This document shows positions 32,695 to 44,413 of a DNA stretch of 64,000 bases, piece by piece (the first letter of the stretch is position 1; every line of letters begins with the position of its first letter). Source of the DNA: Symsagittifera roscoffensis (Eukaryota > Xenacoelomorpha > Acoela > Convolutidae). The stretch covers positions 51,042,178-51,106,177 of the forward strand of contig NC_087062.1 in NCBI RefSeq assembly GCF_963678635.1. Reading direction: 5' to 3'. A program made the position numbers and the translations under genes. Below the pieces are notes generated by a model. The model did not search any database and was not told the origin of the DNA. It worked only from the letters and a program-made list of their open reading frames with translations.

Positions 32695-33495
32695 TCCTCT
32701 CTCTAACCAAAGTGCATGCAAAAGGCGGAAAAACGTGTTTTTAAGTTTCATTCTTGTTTCAAACAACTAATCAACCCTGACCGTCACGTCTCACTTAAAG
32801 AGATATTTATTGACTTAGTGCAAGTCATAAAATCACGAATACCAAGATTAAGCAACACGATTGTTTAATCGAACCAATCTTTATGGCCTCAATATAAAAC
32901 ATTAATACCAGCAAACCACGGCAAGCGACAAAACACCACGCAAAACTCAATCGCATATTGAATGACATGCTTGACACCGATCACTAATTAACAGCCAACA
33001 AATGATAAGAGATCATTAAGCAAGGCTTCACTGCATAATTGCAATCAACAACTGCATCAACAATCGCCAAATTATCAGCGAAAACGCCGGAACAATTCAA
33101 AACTATAGATATCACCGATCAAACTTTTAACTTTTTTGACGGCCGATACTAAACAAAGTGAATAATGGACATCTATTTGTATAAAATATAGTCATTGAGA
33201 AAAAAATGGCAAAAAAAACTATCAAACTTATTTTTCATCCCTTCGTGCATTTCCAAAATTTTATTCGAAAAATTGTTCATCGGGCCGTAAAATGTGAGTC
33301 AGAACATTCAGGATTTGCTTTGATACGGGGAGTCTTGTTTTTAAGATAACAAGCGAGTTCAAAGCCAAAGAATGATCTGACTGCTTTTAAAATATACCAG
33401 CGACTAACGCACCTCCGTTACTCCAAATTTTTAACAACTCATACAAAACTGCATATATTGGAAAGAAACATCCCAATTACAGGGTGCGTAATTTT
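32695..33495. other. Intron stretch, nothing recognised
   Basis: AT-rich, with short inverted motifs but no identifiable gene. The piece near 33,300 (GAACATTCAGGATTTGCTTTG) is a stray monomer fragment in minus orientation. Confidence 0.4.
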
Positions 33496-33499
33496 GAAG

Positions 33500-34690
33500 A
33501 ACCACAAATTTTTTTGAAGTTTTATAGTTCTTTGAAAAAATTTAAAAAGAACTAAGAAACGTCACATCTGGGAAACCAAAAGCAATTGAGCAGTCGCATT
33601 TGGACGCAAGTATGCAACTCCTGAGAGTACTGTTACAGTACTCAACTACAACGTTGGGAAATTTAAATTTTGAGAAACTTCAAACTTAAGTTTTCTACAA
33701 AAAGGTACTTTTTTCGAAACCAGAAAAAATGTCACATATCGAAAACTATCAAGATTTGAGTAGTCTTATTTGAAGGCATTATTCGCAATCTTTGACAATA
33801 CTCTGACAGCAAACAACTGCAGGGTTGAGAATTTCAAATTAAAAAAAAAAACATTTTATTTTATTTTCATGAAAACTTTTTGAAAAAATCACAAGAAACG
33901 TCAAATCTGGAAAACAACAAGGTTTTGAGCAGTCATATTTGGAGGAAAAGCTCTACACTCCTGAGAGAACTCACTAAGGAAATGGGAAGTTCAAATTTCG
34001 TGAAATTTTTAAATATCCAAGTTCTGTGAAAAATTTTGAAAAAATCATAAAAAAAACGTCATATCTCGAAAACTACAACGATTTGAAAGTAAGATTTGTG
34101 GGCAAGATTTGCAACCCCTGAGAGTTCCCTCACAATTTCAAACAACAGGATTGAGATCTTCAAAGTTTGGAATTTTTTAAAAGCTAAGTTTTTTGAAAAT
34201 TTTTTAAAAATCATAAAAAACGTCATATGTCGAAAACTACAAGGATTTGAGCAGTCATATTTGGAGCCAACATTCACAATCCCTGAGGATACACTGATGA
34301 TTTCCACCAACCGGATTGAGATCTTCAAAGTTTTGGAATTTTTTTAAATTATAGGTTTTCTTGAAAAATTTAGAAAAATCATAATAAAACGTCATATCTT
34401 GAAAACTTCAACGATTTGAGAAGTGAGATTTGGAGGCAAGATTTGCAATCCCTGAGAGTACCCTAACAGCACCCAACTACAGGGTGAAAATTTCAAAAAT
34501 TGAGAAATTTTTTAAATTATTATATTTTAATTTTTGAAAAATCTCGAAAATTGCCGTATCTCGTATACTAAAAGGGCTTGGTTTTTCATATATGTAGGCC
34601 AGAATCGCAAAACCAGGGAAAACCCTGGAGAAATTCCACTATTGGGTTGCTTATTTTGAACTGGATGAAATAAACACTAAGTTTGAACTG
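33500..34690. repeat. ~166-bp satellite-like tandem array, about 7 diverged copies
   Basis: The CGTCATATCTCGAAAACTAC motif recurs near 33,558, 33,732, 33,899, 34,056, 34,222, 34,390 and 34,553, steps of 157-174 bp. Other shared landmarks are GATTTGAGCAGTCATATTTGG and CCTGAGAGTAC. The copies are well diverged, so the array is old. Opposed short frames here are shadows. Confidence 0.85.
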
Positions 34691-34814
34691 GAAAGTCGAA
34701 AAAAACCTTAACCATTGCAATATACGATATAGCTTAGACGTGCAAAAATTCTTTTGTTAAACATGTAACAATTATACGTTGAAAAAGCTTAAACATGGCG
34801 AGATAGTGAAGTCC

Positions 34815-35310
34815 GCATTCGACAATACAAAAGATGGAGCAGTAATTACATGAAAAAATCAAATGTTAAGCGATTTTTTTTATCCCACACGCCATATAAA
34901 GTACTAAGTGATAGAAATCGCACCTAATAACAAATCAATTATGGCAAATAAGCTTCCTTTAACCAATTTGGAACGATTTCCAAGACGAATTAATCTCCGC
35001 TTACGCCGTAATAGCGCGAAATATATCTCTCATTTTTAGTCCCAAATTGGCCCAAATGTCAATCTTTAAACTCCCATAACTTCACAAAAAATTATCACAG
35101 GTAAAATAATTTTTTCAAATTTGAGCTCAAGACAACAATACCTGTTGATTGATGAAAAAATTGGTAAAAAATGGCTAGTTAAAAAGACAAAATTGCCTGA
35201 AGAAAAAACCACCCGAGCACGAAAATCGGTTACTTTCCTTATGAAAGTCGGAACAAGCAGGATAGCCGGTATCTGTGCAAGTAGCACAGAACATTCCGAC
35301 CATTAATATG
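34815..35310 (+). repeat. Diverged forward monomer
   Basis: Contains CACACGCCATATAAAGTAC, CAATTTGGAACGATTTCC, ATAGCGCGAAATATATC, ATGGCTAGTTAAAAAG and GAAAGTCGGAACAAG in consensus order. The hairpin part is lost. Confidence 0.85.
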
Positions 35311-36690
35311 AAAAAACTAAATAATGGTTATATATTTTTTCAAATTGAAGCGTTTTTATTTGGTTCTTGCTTTGATGAGAGAATTATAAGAACGCGTAGA
35401 AAGTTAGTGAATTAGACATTATCGATAACAGTTGTCCTCAAAACGATTTGGAAAAATGTGACAAAAAGTATCTCAGAAAAACTCTAATTTTCTATTTTTT
35501 TCTTTTGCAAAATAAGAATAAATATTCCTGGCGAAAAAATAAACTTTCTGTTAATAACTTCTTTATCAGACCTATCCTAACAGCAAAATCTTCGAACCGG
35601 TTTTTCTCAACAATGTGGTCAATTTTTTTATGTGGATCAAATCAATATTTGGATCGAATTCGAAATAAAAAATGTCATGATATCACTCGACCAATTCCGA
35701 TGATTACTTATGTTAACTGATTTAGTATAAAAGCAACAAAAACATATAAAGTTTCTCCCCATTTTCAATGGTCGGAACAACAATGCTTCAGTCAAATTAT
35801 CCCTACTTTAAAATTATCGAGTCAAACAACATGACCTGCCTGCATCAAAATAACTGGTGATGAAAATCATTCTAAGCTGAAGCAAACTAACTGTATCGAC
35901 TAAAAAATAAATATTTAAGAACCTTCAAGTAATTGCTCATATAGGCAGAGTAATATTTCCTTTCACCTCAAAATGTTTTAAAATCCACTGAGACCCAAGC
36001 ATTTCGCAGAGGTGAAGCGGAACTTCTCATCACTTGTGGTACAAAACATACAATAAAAAACTGCTCATTTTTCTCAACGTTTGACGCAAATTCTTTGATT
36101 ATTACAGAAAAAAGTTGACATGCTGCTTGTTAAAGGTAGATATACACAAAAAAACGAGCAGTTAAAAAACGAAAATAGTTTAACCAAAAAATGAACCGAA
36201 ACAAATTGGCGATTAAACCTAATCAGCGTCTCAAAATTCGAATTATATGAAATCACCTTATCAGCAAGTTTTCGTATCGGTGCAAAAAACTGAATTTTTC
36301 GGATGCTCTTTAAAGTACCCTAAAATAAATTAACGTGTCACAAAAAAATTGAAAAAATCTTCCCAACAGAGTGTTATATCGAAAACAAAGTGTTATATTT
36401 CATTTCTAGTAACTCACTTTTGGACTGAATTAACTCCCCTCGATTCAATTGGGATTGAATTGATAGCGGATTGTATCGCCTGAGCTTTTATGGAAATCTC
36501 GAAATACCCACGCATTATCTATCCCGAATGCGCCATTTTCAAACTCCCGTAACTTTAGAAAAAGATCACAGATTAAATATCTCATAAAAGTATTTTTGAT
36601 ATTTTTTCATTTATTACCAATTACCTTTGAGAAAAAGAATCCTTCAAAAATTAATTTAACAAGACTAACAAGATTAATTTTCGGTCGACT
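35311..36690. other. Stretch without recognised genes
   Basis: AT-rich. The 90-codon plus-strand frame at 35,448 has no recognisable motif. Scattered GGTCGGAACAACAATG-like words suggest very old monomers. Confidence 0.4.
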
Positions 36691-39436
36691 CTGGTTACGA
36701 AAATGTGGTTATCAAGGTGGGGTGCTGATAGCAGCCCGAAATAACGCAATGTTTTCTCTTGTTGAGTTAAAAAACTCAACTGATTATATTGCTTCTTCCA
36801 TACTAACTACATCTAACTGTTGCTTCCTCGTCATTTTTGTTTACAATCCTCCTGCGCTTCCTCTCGATATCGCATCTCAGTTTCAGAACTTGTACATCAA
36901 CTGAGCGCTCTAATAGCCAAGTTTCACGAATCTTGGCGCAGCACATCTTCGAGTATCTTACTTCTCGGTGATTTAAATTTACCTGACCTGTGTTGGGACT
37001 CCCTGTATTCTACAAATGATTACACGTCGAAATTCCTGAACGCACTTGATCAATGGAGTCTTTCTCAAGTTATAACGAAACCTACACATGTTTGCGGCAG
37101 TATTTTAGATTTGGCTCTAGTCTCGAACCCTGATTTTGTTGACGTGAATGTGCTAAACGACGGTTTGTCTGATCACTCTCCAGTGCTTGTTCAGCTTTTT
37201 TCTTCAAATGAAACAATAGGAACAAATGACACGCCATCGCATTATCCAAATCATCTTTCTGCCATGCTCGTTTCATATCTCAACTGGACAAAGTTTACAT
37301 TATAGCAACTCTTCTAGATTATTCTTCAGTTACTCCAAGCCAGTTTGTCTCTCTTCTATTGCACATTTATGGATGCTGTGAATGGTTCAATGGCCCGTAA
37401 ACGCCTCAAACGAAAACATCTTCCTTTCTATTACTCATCACATTCAATGCACTTGTACAACAAGATTCAGACTGAGACACGGCGTCACACTAAACTTAGT
37501 TTTTCACATGATTGCCGTTTATCCCAACTACAACGAAGCTTCGCTGAATCTGTAGAACTGGACAAAATGATTCTCTGTGATAACTTTAAAAATTTTTCCA
37601 CTCAAGATTGCTTCAAGTTTATCCGCTCTCCAAACTCTTGTACACCTCTTCCTTCAAGTGTTCATTGGAACTCGCGCAATGCAAATGATTCTTATTCAAA
37701 GTCAATCCTTTTCAATGATTACTTCTCATCAGTTTATTGTGTCACCGAAACAAACACTCAAGAGTGCCTATTGTAGTTCTTCCGGGGAAACAAAACTTTC
37801 TGATATGCCTCTCTCAGTGTCAATAGTTGATGAACTATTGTCGAAAATTGATGACACCACTCGTGTCGCATACGGTGGAATTCCTCCGTTTACTTTTTCA
37901 GGTTGTCATACCATTATATCACCAGCTATCTATATGTTCTTCTTATTTATTTTAAAAACTTTGACCTGGCCGGCTATTTGGAAGACTTCATATGTTACAC
38001 CACTCCACAAAGCTGGCTCCAAAGCTGATGTTTCAAATTACAGACCCATCAGCATCCTGCCTAAAATTTCACTGGTTTTCGAACGTTTAATTTTCGATTT
38101 CATTTACAGTAAAGTTCGGCATAAAATCTCAGACCACCAGTTTGGGTTCATGAAAAAAAGATCTACAGTGTCCCAATTGATGTCATTCGTTGATCAACTT
38201 TATGTCTACAAAGATGATAACATACCTTCAGCTTGCGTGCATTTTGATTTTCAAAAAGCCTTTGACAGGGTGGATCATAACATTATATTGCACAAATTGC
38301 GATTAATTGGTTTTGAAATTTGTTTTGTGCAGCTTATATCATCAGATCTTACCGACCGTTACCAATATGTTCGTATCAATGATACTATATCTCCGTTTGT
38401 TCATATTCCCAGTGGAGTTCCACAAGGCAGTGTGCTTGGCCCGTTGCTGTTTCTCATTTATATAAATGATTTGCGAGCTCAAGCTGCGTACTCAGCATGT
38501 TACCTTTTCGCTGATGATGCAAAATTAAATTGATCCTGCAGTGCTGGGTAACAGAATGACATTGACTGTTTCTACGCATGGTCGTTACAAAACAACATGT
38601 CCTTTCATCCATCGAAAACGAAGCTTCTCAGTGTTTGCTGCGATTTGGATCTTTTCTCTCTTTATTTAAATGGTGCTTCTTTCGAACCTGTAAATGAGGT
38701 CACAGATCTCGGCCTAACCATCAACTGTTCTCTTGATTGGACTCCTCATCTTAGTATCAAAATGGCCAAGTCCTACAAAGTGTTTCACTGTATCAAACGA
38801 ACGATACCTTTTGCAGTATCAACTTTTTTTAAGTGAAACCTACTGAATGCTTGCGTTCTTAGTGTTCTCTTGTATGGTTCTCAAGTTTGGCATCCAAACC
38901 TAGCAATGCTCCGAAAATTGTTATCTTTTCACAAGAAAATAGTTATTTGGTCCTCAAGTTGCTATGAATACCTCAAAGGTCTTGAAAAACTTTCTGTTAT
39001 TCCGGTCTGATATCAGCTTATCCTAAATGATGTGGTTTATTTTTCCAAACTATTGAACGGTGATGTTGATTTGAAACCGTTTAATTTTGTTTCTATTTTG
39101 CAGCCCAAAGCTAGTTTGCGCTCCGCTGATAAAAGTTTTGTTTCTTTGCCGCCATAGCAAAAAGTTTACCTCTTCCAAAAATTACTTCCAGCGTGTCGTA
39201 GAAGATTAGAATTTTCTATCAATAAAAACTGATATTGACGTATTTGACAGTCCACGAAAACTCAAAAAGAAACTTGGCAGTTATCTCGCGAACTTGACTA
39301 AATCAAAGTTTTCCCCGACGTCCAGTGTTGCACATGGTTCCTGTCTTGCAAATGCTCAAACTGTCGCGCCTATCAACTCCATCATTATTGTCTTTTGTTT
39401 TTGGTACCCATAAATAGGGAATTTAAGTCTTTTAGC

Positions 39437-39473
<37 letters not shown>
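36690..39473 (+). pseudogene. Dead CR1/L2/Jockey-type LINE, 5' truncated
   Basis: Endonuclease and reverse-transcriptase pieces in order but in changing frames: GGVLIA and VYNPPA, LLLGDLNLPDLCW, LDLALVSN, GLSDHSP; then SNYRPISILPKIS, QFGFMKKRSTVSQ, FDFQKAFDRVDHNI, SGVPQGSVLGPLLFLIYIND, LFADDAKL then stop. It begins partway into the endonuclease, so it is 5' truncated, and has several frameshifts and stops (36,902; 37,303; 37,774; 38,531). The 3' end AATTTAAGTCTTTTA is followed by (TAG)n at about 39,435-39,473. It is related to, but clearly diverged from, the element at 43-47.3 kb. Confidence 0.93.
39434..39473. repeat. (TAG)n microsatellite tail of LINE
   Basis: About 13 TAG units directly follow the LINE 3' sequence AAGTCTTTTAGC. 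The position shows it is the element's own tail rather than a chance microsatellite. Confidence 0.85.
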
Positions 39474-39479
39474 ACGGGT

Positions 39480-41835
39480 TGCGGTGCAAGTATCACAGAA
39501 AGTTCCGAACACAAAAAGAAAAATTGTGTCGTTTTTTGTCCGTGCTGTGATGAGAGGATTAGCACGAAAACCAAGAACTTGGACATTCTCAATAGCTAGA
39601 GCGAATAAAGTATACAAGACAACGACTTTCTTCGAGAAATGAAAAAAAAATAAACAATTTTAAAATTTGGTTTTAAAAGTTGCTGGAGTAAAACTACGTT
39701 TCACTGCTTGAATGAAAATTTCGCGGCTTATTTTCCTATAATAGGCCAGCTCGCTACCGTTCTCGCTCCAATTTAGACTGAAAGCAAAAAAAAACTAACC
39801 GTTGTTTCTCGGCACTGAGAAAAAATAGCTTCTAATTTTATTATGCCGTTTGATTGCAATAGTACGATATAACACTCGACCCATTCAGATGAAAGTTTGA
39901 GGTACCTGATTTTGCTTGGAAAAAACTAAAACACCCGAAGACAAAGTTCCTCCGCACTTTCAGTGTTCGGAGCAATAAGTTAAAATTGGTCAGCAGAAAA
40001 AATTACCCGAATATTATCCGTTACTTGAAATTCAGTAATGAAAAAAGATATAAAAACTACTGGAGACAAGTGGAAACGCAGTATATCAAAAATCATGTTT
40101 CCATCTTTAAATACTGAAGAGACGAGACTATTTGGGCTCTTTTAGCCATCGATCACGGTATCACAGCATCGAACAGGAACGCGAGTTTTGAGTTTTTGTA
40201 TACGCTGTGCCTTTGCAAATGGCTTTGTTATGACAGTACAAATTTGGCATCAACCGTACAATCTCCCCTCTAAGTGACCTACCGTAGAATGCTCTCCAAA
40301 CACAGAGGCTAAGTTGCACTTCGCATACACAAGCAAAAATATGACCGATAACGCTACTGGAAAACTGAATGAGTAAAACTTTGAGTCTACAAAATTTCTT
40401 AAGTGGTGCACGCCAATTATGAGTCTACACAATTGCTAAGTGACGCAAGCCAATTATGACGCATTAGCAGTACCAGGCAATTTGAAAAAAAATTTACCAC
40501 CTAACATGCCTGAATTTATAGAGCGGACGCATTTTAACTAGTATACGAAAAAGTTCATTGAAAATATCCCTCCCTGCCCAGGTTCGAACCCTCTTATTTT
40601 GTTGCGGATCTTCTTCCCTGCCTCTACGCTACAGATCCATGATACCTTGAAGTTAAAGTGCTATTTATTATATAATAGTCTGTATTATTATCCTTAGCAT
40701 TGGCTGTACTTAATAGCCATTGAACACTTTCAAAATGAACACGTTTTGTCGCAACAATATTTGCGACTTAGGTTGAGAAAAAAAGAAATTTCATACTAAA
40801 ATAAAATCGGCTAAAATCATTTGAATCGACATTTTAATTGTGTTCCAATAATTTTATCTTAATAAAAAAGTGATATAATTTTCACCTCAGATTTATCTTA
40901 TGAAAATTTAGTATTTTTTCCTCCTGAATTGATTGGGAGGAGGGGACTGGGGATTGTACGGTTGATCCCAATTTTGCTGTTGGCAACACTTTTCCACTTG
41001 AAGAGTCTGAGACGCTAACAGTTTTTCAATGGTTGGACACATGAATGAATGATTTCTGTAACTTGCTGGTGGAACCCGCGCGCGTATCCTCCTGCTGCAG
41101 AGTAAAGAGGATTCTACTTGAATATTTTCATTCCTCAACACCAGGTTATCTCTGCCATAAGCTTTAATCTACCGGCCTGTTTTTTATTGCTTAACAGTAC
41201 TAGACTACTCTGGATCTGGAAAGAAATTACTGGACTCATTTTCATTTCTCTGAAAAAAAGAGAGAACTCAAGCTAAGACGCTTGCAAATTAAATCCCACT
41301 TTGATTTAAAGTCTGGGTCCAAGTTGGACAGTGGATTAGCTTTAGCTCGCTTGAGCAAGTAGCAAATATTCTTTTTTGCCTCTGTTGTTTATACTGAGTC
41401 AGGCAGTACAACAGTTGCAGTTACTAGTAGAAAACCAAAAGTTCTAAGCATTTGACCACACTCCGCAGTGTCGAAGTACAACAGTGCTGATGAATTAACA
41501 GCGCCGATACGAATTGTTGCTCAACCACCACAGAGCCGAAAATGACTTTACTTACACTCCGTATATCTATAAGCGATCTCTCACCTTTTGAATTTTTATC
41601 AAATTGAACTAGAATATATTTGATATATTTCAACTACAAATTTTTATACGTTGATTTGGTTAAAAAAAAACTACATGCCACATTCATTTGGGTGTGTAAA
41701 ATATAGCGATACCTTGATTGTGTTCTTTTAAACGTCTAATTTACAAAAAATATACATGAAAATAAAAATAATACACGCGCAGGGGTGATTCTGAAGTAGG
41801 CGCTTGTTTTGTAGACCCCATTTCTCTCCTTGTAA
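39480..41835. other. Stretch with only repeat relics
   Basis: No gene is recognised. It holds an old monomer piece near 39,860-40,010 (CACCCGAAGACAAAG, GTGTTCGGAGCAATAAG), a tRNA-like pol III promoter pair (see 40,570-40,640) and a decayed CAACAGTGC foldback piece near 41,460-41,560. Confidence 0.45.
40570..40640 (-). other. tRNA-like A/B boxes, possible SINE head
   Basis: On the minus strand TAGCGTAGAGG (A-box-like) is followed about 35 nt later by GGTTCGAACC (B box), in a segment beginning GGATCTG. The acceptor and T-stem do not pair well, so it is not a functional tRNA. A tRNA-derived SINE promoter is possible; no second copy was found here. Confidence 0.4.
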
Positions 41836-41839
41836 AAAG

Positions 41840-42985
41840 TAAAACAACACTGCTCGTATCAGGGCGAAGCCCTCAATATTCTGACTGCCTTTTGAGGTCT
41901 AAAGAGCAGTAATAACACGAAATTAAAGGTTAAAAAAAACGAAAGTAACGGAATATTTGTGCTCGGGATTTTTTTTCTTCAGACAAAATTCGACTTTTTA
42001 AGAAGCCATTTTTGACAGAATTTTTAAACATCATTCAATAGGTATTGTTGTCCTGAGCTCCAATTTGAAAAGATGAATTTCACCTGTGATCATTTTTCGT
42101 TAGGTTATGGGGTTTAAATGTTGCCATTTTGGCCAATTAGGGACAATTAACGCGCGATATATTTCGCACTATTAACGCGAAAGCGGAGATTTAATCCGTC
42201 TTAGAAACCGTTCCAAAATGGTTGATGGAAGCATATTTACCTAATTGATTTGTTACAAGGAGAGAAATTTATCGCTTTGTACTTTATATGGCGTGTGGGG
42301 ATGTTTTTACAAAAAAAATGTCAATTTTTTTTTTAATTTTCATTTTGTTTTATTACATTCAAATTTTTCATGTTATTACTGCTCCTTAGACCCTAAAAGA
42401 CAGTCGGAACAATCAGAGCAGTCTTGTTGTTCCGACTTTCGTAACAAAAGTAACGGAATATTTGTGCTCGGGTGGGTTTTTTTCTTCAGACAAAATTCGA
42501 CTTTTTAACAAGCCATTTTTGACAGATTTTTTAAATATCATTCAATAGGTATTGTTGTCCTGAGCTCTAATTTGAAAAGATGTATTTCACCTGTGATCAT
42601 TTTTCGTTAGGTTACGGAGGTTTAACGATTGCCATTTTGGCCAATTAGGGACAATTAACGCGCGATATATTTCGCACTATTAACGCGAAAGCGGAGATTT
42701 AATCCGTCTTAGAAACCGTTCCAAAACGTTTGATGGAAGCATATTTGCCTAGTTGATTTGTTACTAGGAGAGAAATTTATCGCTTTGTACTTTATATGGC
42801 GTGTGGGGGATGTTTTTACAAAAAAAAACTCTTCATTTTGTTTTATTACATTCAAATTTTTCATGTTATTACTGCTCCTTAGACCTTAAAAGACAGTCGG
42901 ACAATTCGGAGCAGTCTTGTTGTTCGGGTGGGTTTTTTTCTTCAGACAACTTTCGACTTTTTAACTAGCCATTTTTGACGGAAAT
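41840..42985 (-). repeat. Minus-strand monomer array, 2-3 copies
   Basis: GTAACGGAATATTTGTGCTC recurs at about 41,945 and 42,450 (step ~508 bp), with CGCGCGATATATTTCGC and GGCGTGTGGGG in each copy. The series breaks off at about 42,985 inside ATTTTTGACGGA, where the LINE-containing segment begins. Confidence 0.88.
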
Positions 42986-43521
42986 TACTTACCCGTGGCA
43001 ATTTATCATGCACTCATACACGTAAAATCTGCTATTTTGATATTCTGAAAAAACAATTGCCTAAAAATTTCATGTATTTTTCACGTTTTAACTAGATGGT
43101 TATCTACGATAGTGAAACGAAGGGGCTTGCGACAGAAGTTCCGAGCCCAATGGATAAATTAAAAATAATGGATGAATTAAGAAAAAACATGGACTGGCTC
43201 AACAGTATCTTCGAAAAAAAACCTATAAAAAGAAACCAGATAACAAAATGAACGACGAGAGCATTGTTTTTACATGAGAGCAGAGTTTTCTAGAAACATA
43301 ATCAAATCGATTTGCGACCAAAACTATATACCGTTAATTATATGTTAATTGTCTACTAAGCATGTCTGACATAGGAAAAAAACTACTTAAAATTAGCGAT
43401 TCAGATATGCCGCTAATTTTAAATGCAAGTGACAAAATTGATTGGTTCATCATTAAGACAACCCCCAAAACCTAACATAAATACCTATCTCTCAAACCTA
43501 TTAAATAGTTTCATATATTGA

Positions 43522-44409
43522 ATGATTATGGGCCCTAAACCCAGGACCACCAGATTGAACTCTGAGTCCAGTCCTAAATGTATCTGCAAGAAGCCCGTCA
43601 ATGATGATGACAGCTCGGCTATTGGATGCTCTTCTTGTGGGAAATGGGTTCATGGCCCTTGTGTTGGACTTTCTATCGATGATGTGCGTTGGCTAGGGAC
43701 AAAAGCAAATCTCCAGTGGCTATGTGACAACTGTCTGCAGAGAGGAGATAAGTCAACAATTTGCACCGAAGCTAAGTTGGATGCTTTATTTAATGACTTG
43801 AGCGATAAAATAAATACTACGGTTACAAATCTTGTCCCTAAACTTATCAGTGAAGTTATCCCTGGCGTGAATGAAAATGTCAAAGAAGCGGTCACTAAAT
43901 CTTTACCTTCTTATAGTGATATAGTATCCGGCAGTAAGAAATCGTTACCTAATACTGAACTGCAGTTTGTTATTACTGGTATTCCTGAAAACGAAAGCTC
44001 TTATTTTAAGCAAATTGAAAACGACTCAACAGAAATTGATAGAATAATGCAACATATGGGATTGCATCCAGAGAATAATATCACTGCGATTCGACGCCTT
44101 GGAAAGATTACTAAATCTTCTCCAAATGAATTAGCTTCTGATAGACCAAGATGTCGACCCCTCCTTGTTACAACTTCTAATGACCGATTCTTAAATAACT
44201 GCTTTGCTCGTAGTCACTACCTTCAGAATTACATAAACCGAGTGTATATTAAAAAGTTCCTTTCACATTCGGATCGTCAAACTGAGAAAAATCTTCTGGC
44301 CAAACGATATCAAATGATTACTTCCGAGGCGAAAAACAAGAAAGATTTTCGAATCAAAAATCTTAAACTTTACTATAAAGGCGCGCCAGTTGACATATCC
44401 TCAAATTGA
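43522..44409 (+). CDS. LINE ORF1 protein with PHD-type finger
   Basis: 295 residues. Residues 20-71 form a C4HC3 PHD-type finger: Cys20, Cys22, Cys36, Cys39, His44, Cys47, Cys68, Cys71, with the expected Trp at residue 66. PHD-like fingers are known in ORF1 proteins of some CR1-group LINEs. The region from about residue 148 (LQFVITGIPENE) through the Arg/Lys-rich C-terminus (RLGK, RPRCRPLLVT, YIKKFLSHSDRQTEKNL) resembles the RNA-binding part of non-LTR ORF1 proteins. The start ATG follows AT-rich DNA; ATG codons 1 and 3 are both possible. It ends in TGA at 44,407-44,409, immediately followed by CTAG. It probably binds element RNA as part of the retrotransposition particle. Confidence 0.9.
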   Translation: MIMGPKPRTTRLNSESSPKCICKKPVNDDDSSAIGCSSCGKWVHGPCVGLSIDDVRWLGTKANLQWLCDNCLQRGDKSTICTEAKLDALFNDLSDKINTTVTNLVPKLISEVIPGVNENVKEAVTKSLPSYSDIVSGSKKSLPNTELQFVITGIPENESSYFKQIENDSTEIDRIMQHMGLHPENNITAIRRLGKITKSSPNELASDRPRCRPLLVTTSNDRFLNNCFARSHYLQNYINRVYIKKFLSHSDRQTEKNLLAKRYQMITSEAKNKKDFRIKNLKLYYKGAPVDISSN

Positions 44410-44413
44410 CTAG
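44407..44413 (+). promoter_or_regulatory. Candidate stop-codon readthrough site UGA-CUA-G
   Basis: The ORF1 terminator reads TGA CTA G, and ORF2 continues in the same frame with no further stop. UGA followed by CUAG is a known efficient readthrough context in animal mRNAs. The endonuclease N-terminal motif lies between this stop and the first ATG of ORF2. That makes a fused product the simplest way to obtain a complete endonuclease. Confidence 0.6.

Noticed and set aside
35448-35720. 90-codon plus frame
   Set aside because: No motif, AT-rich composition typical of random open stretches, no neighbouring exon.
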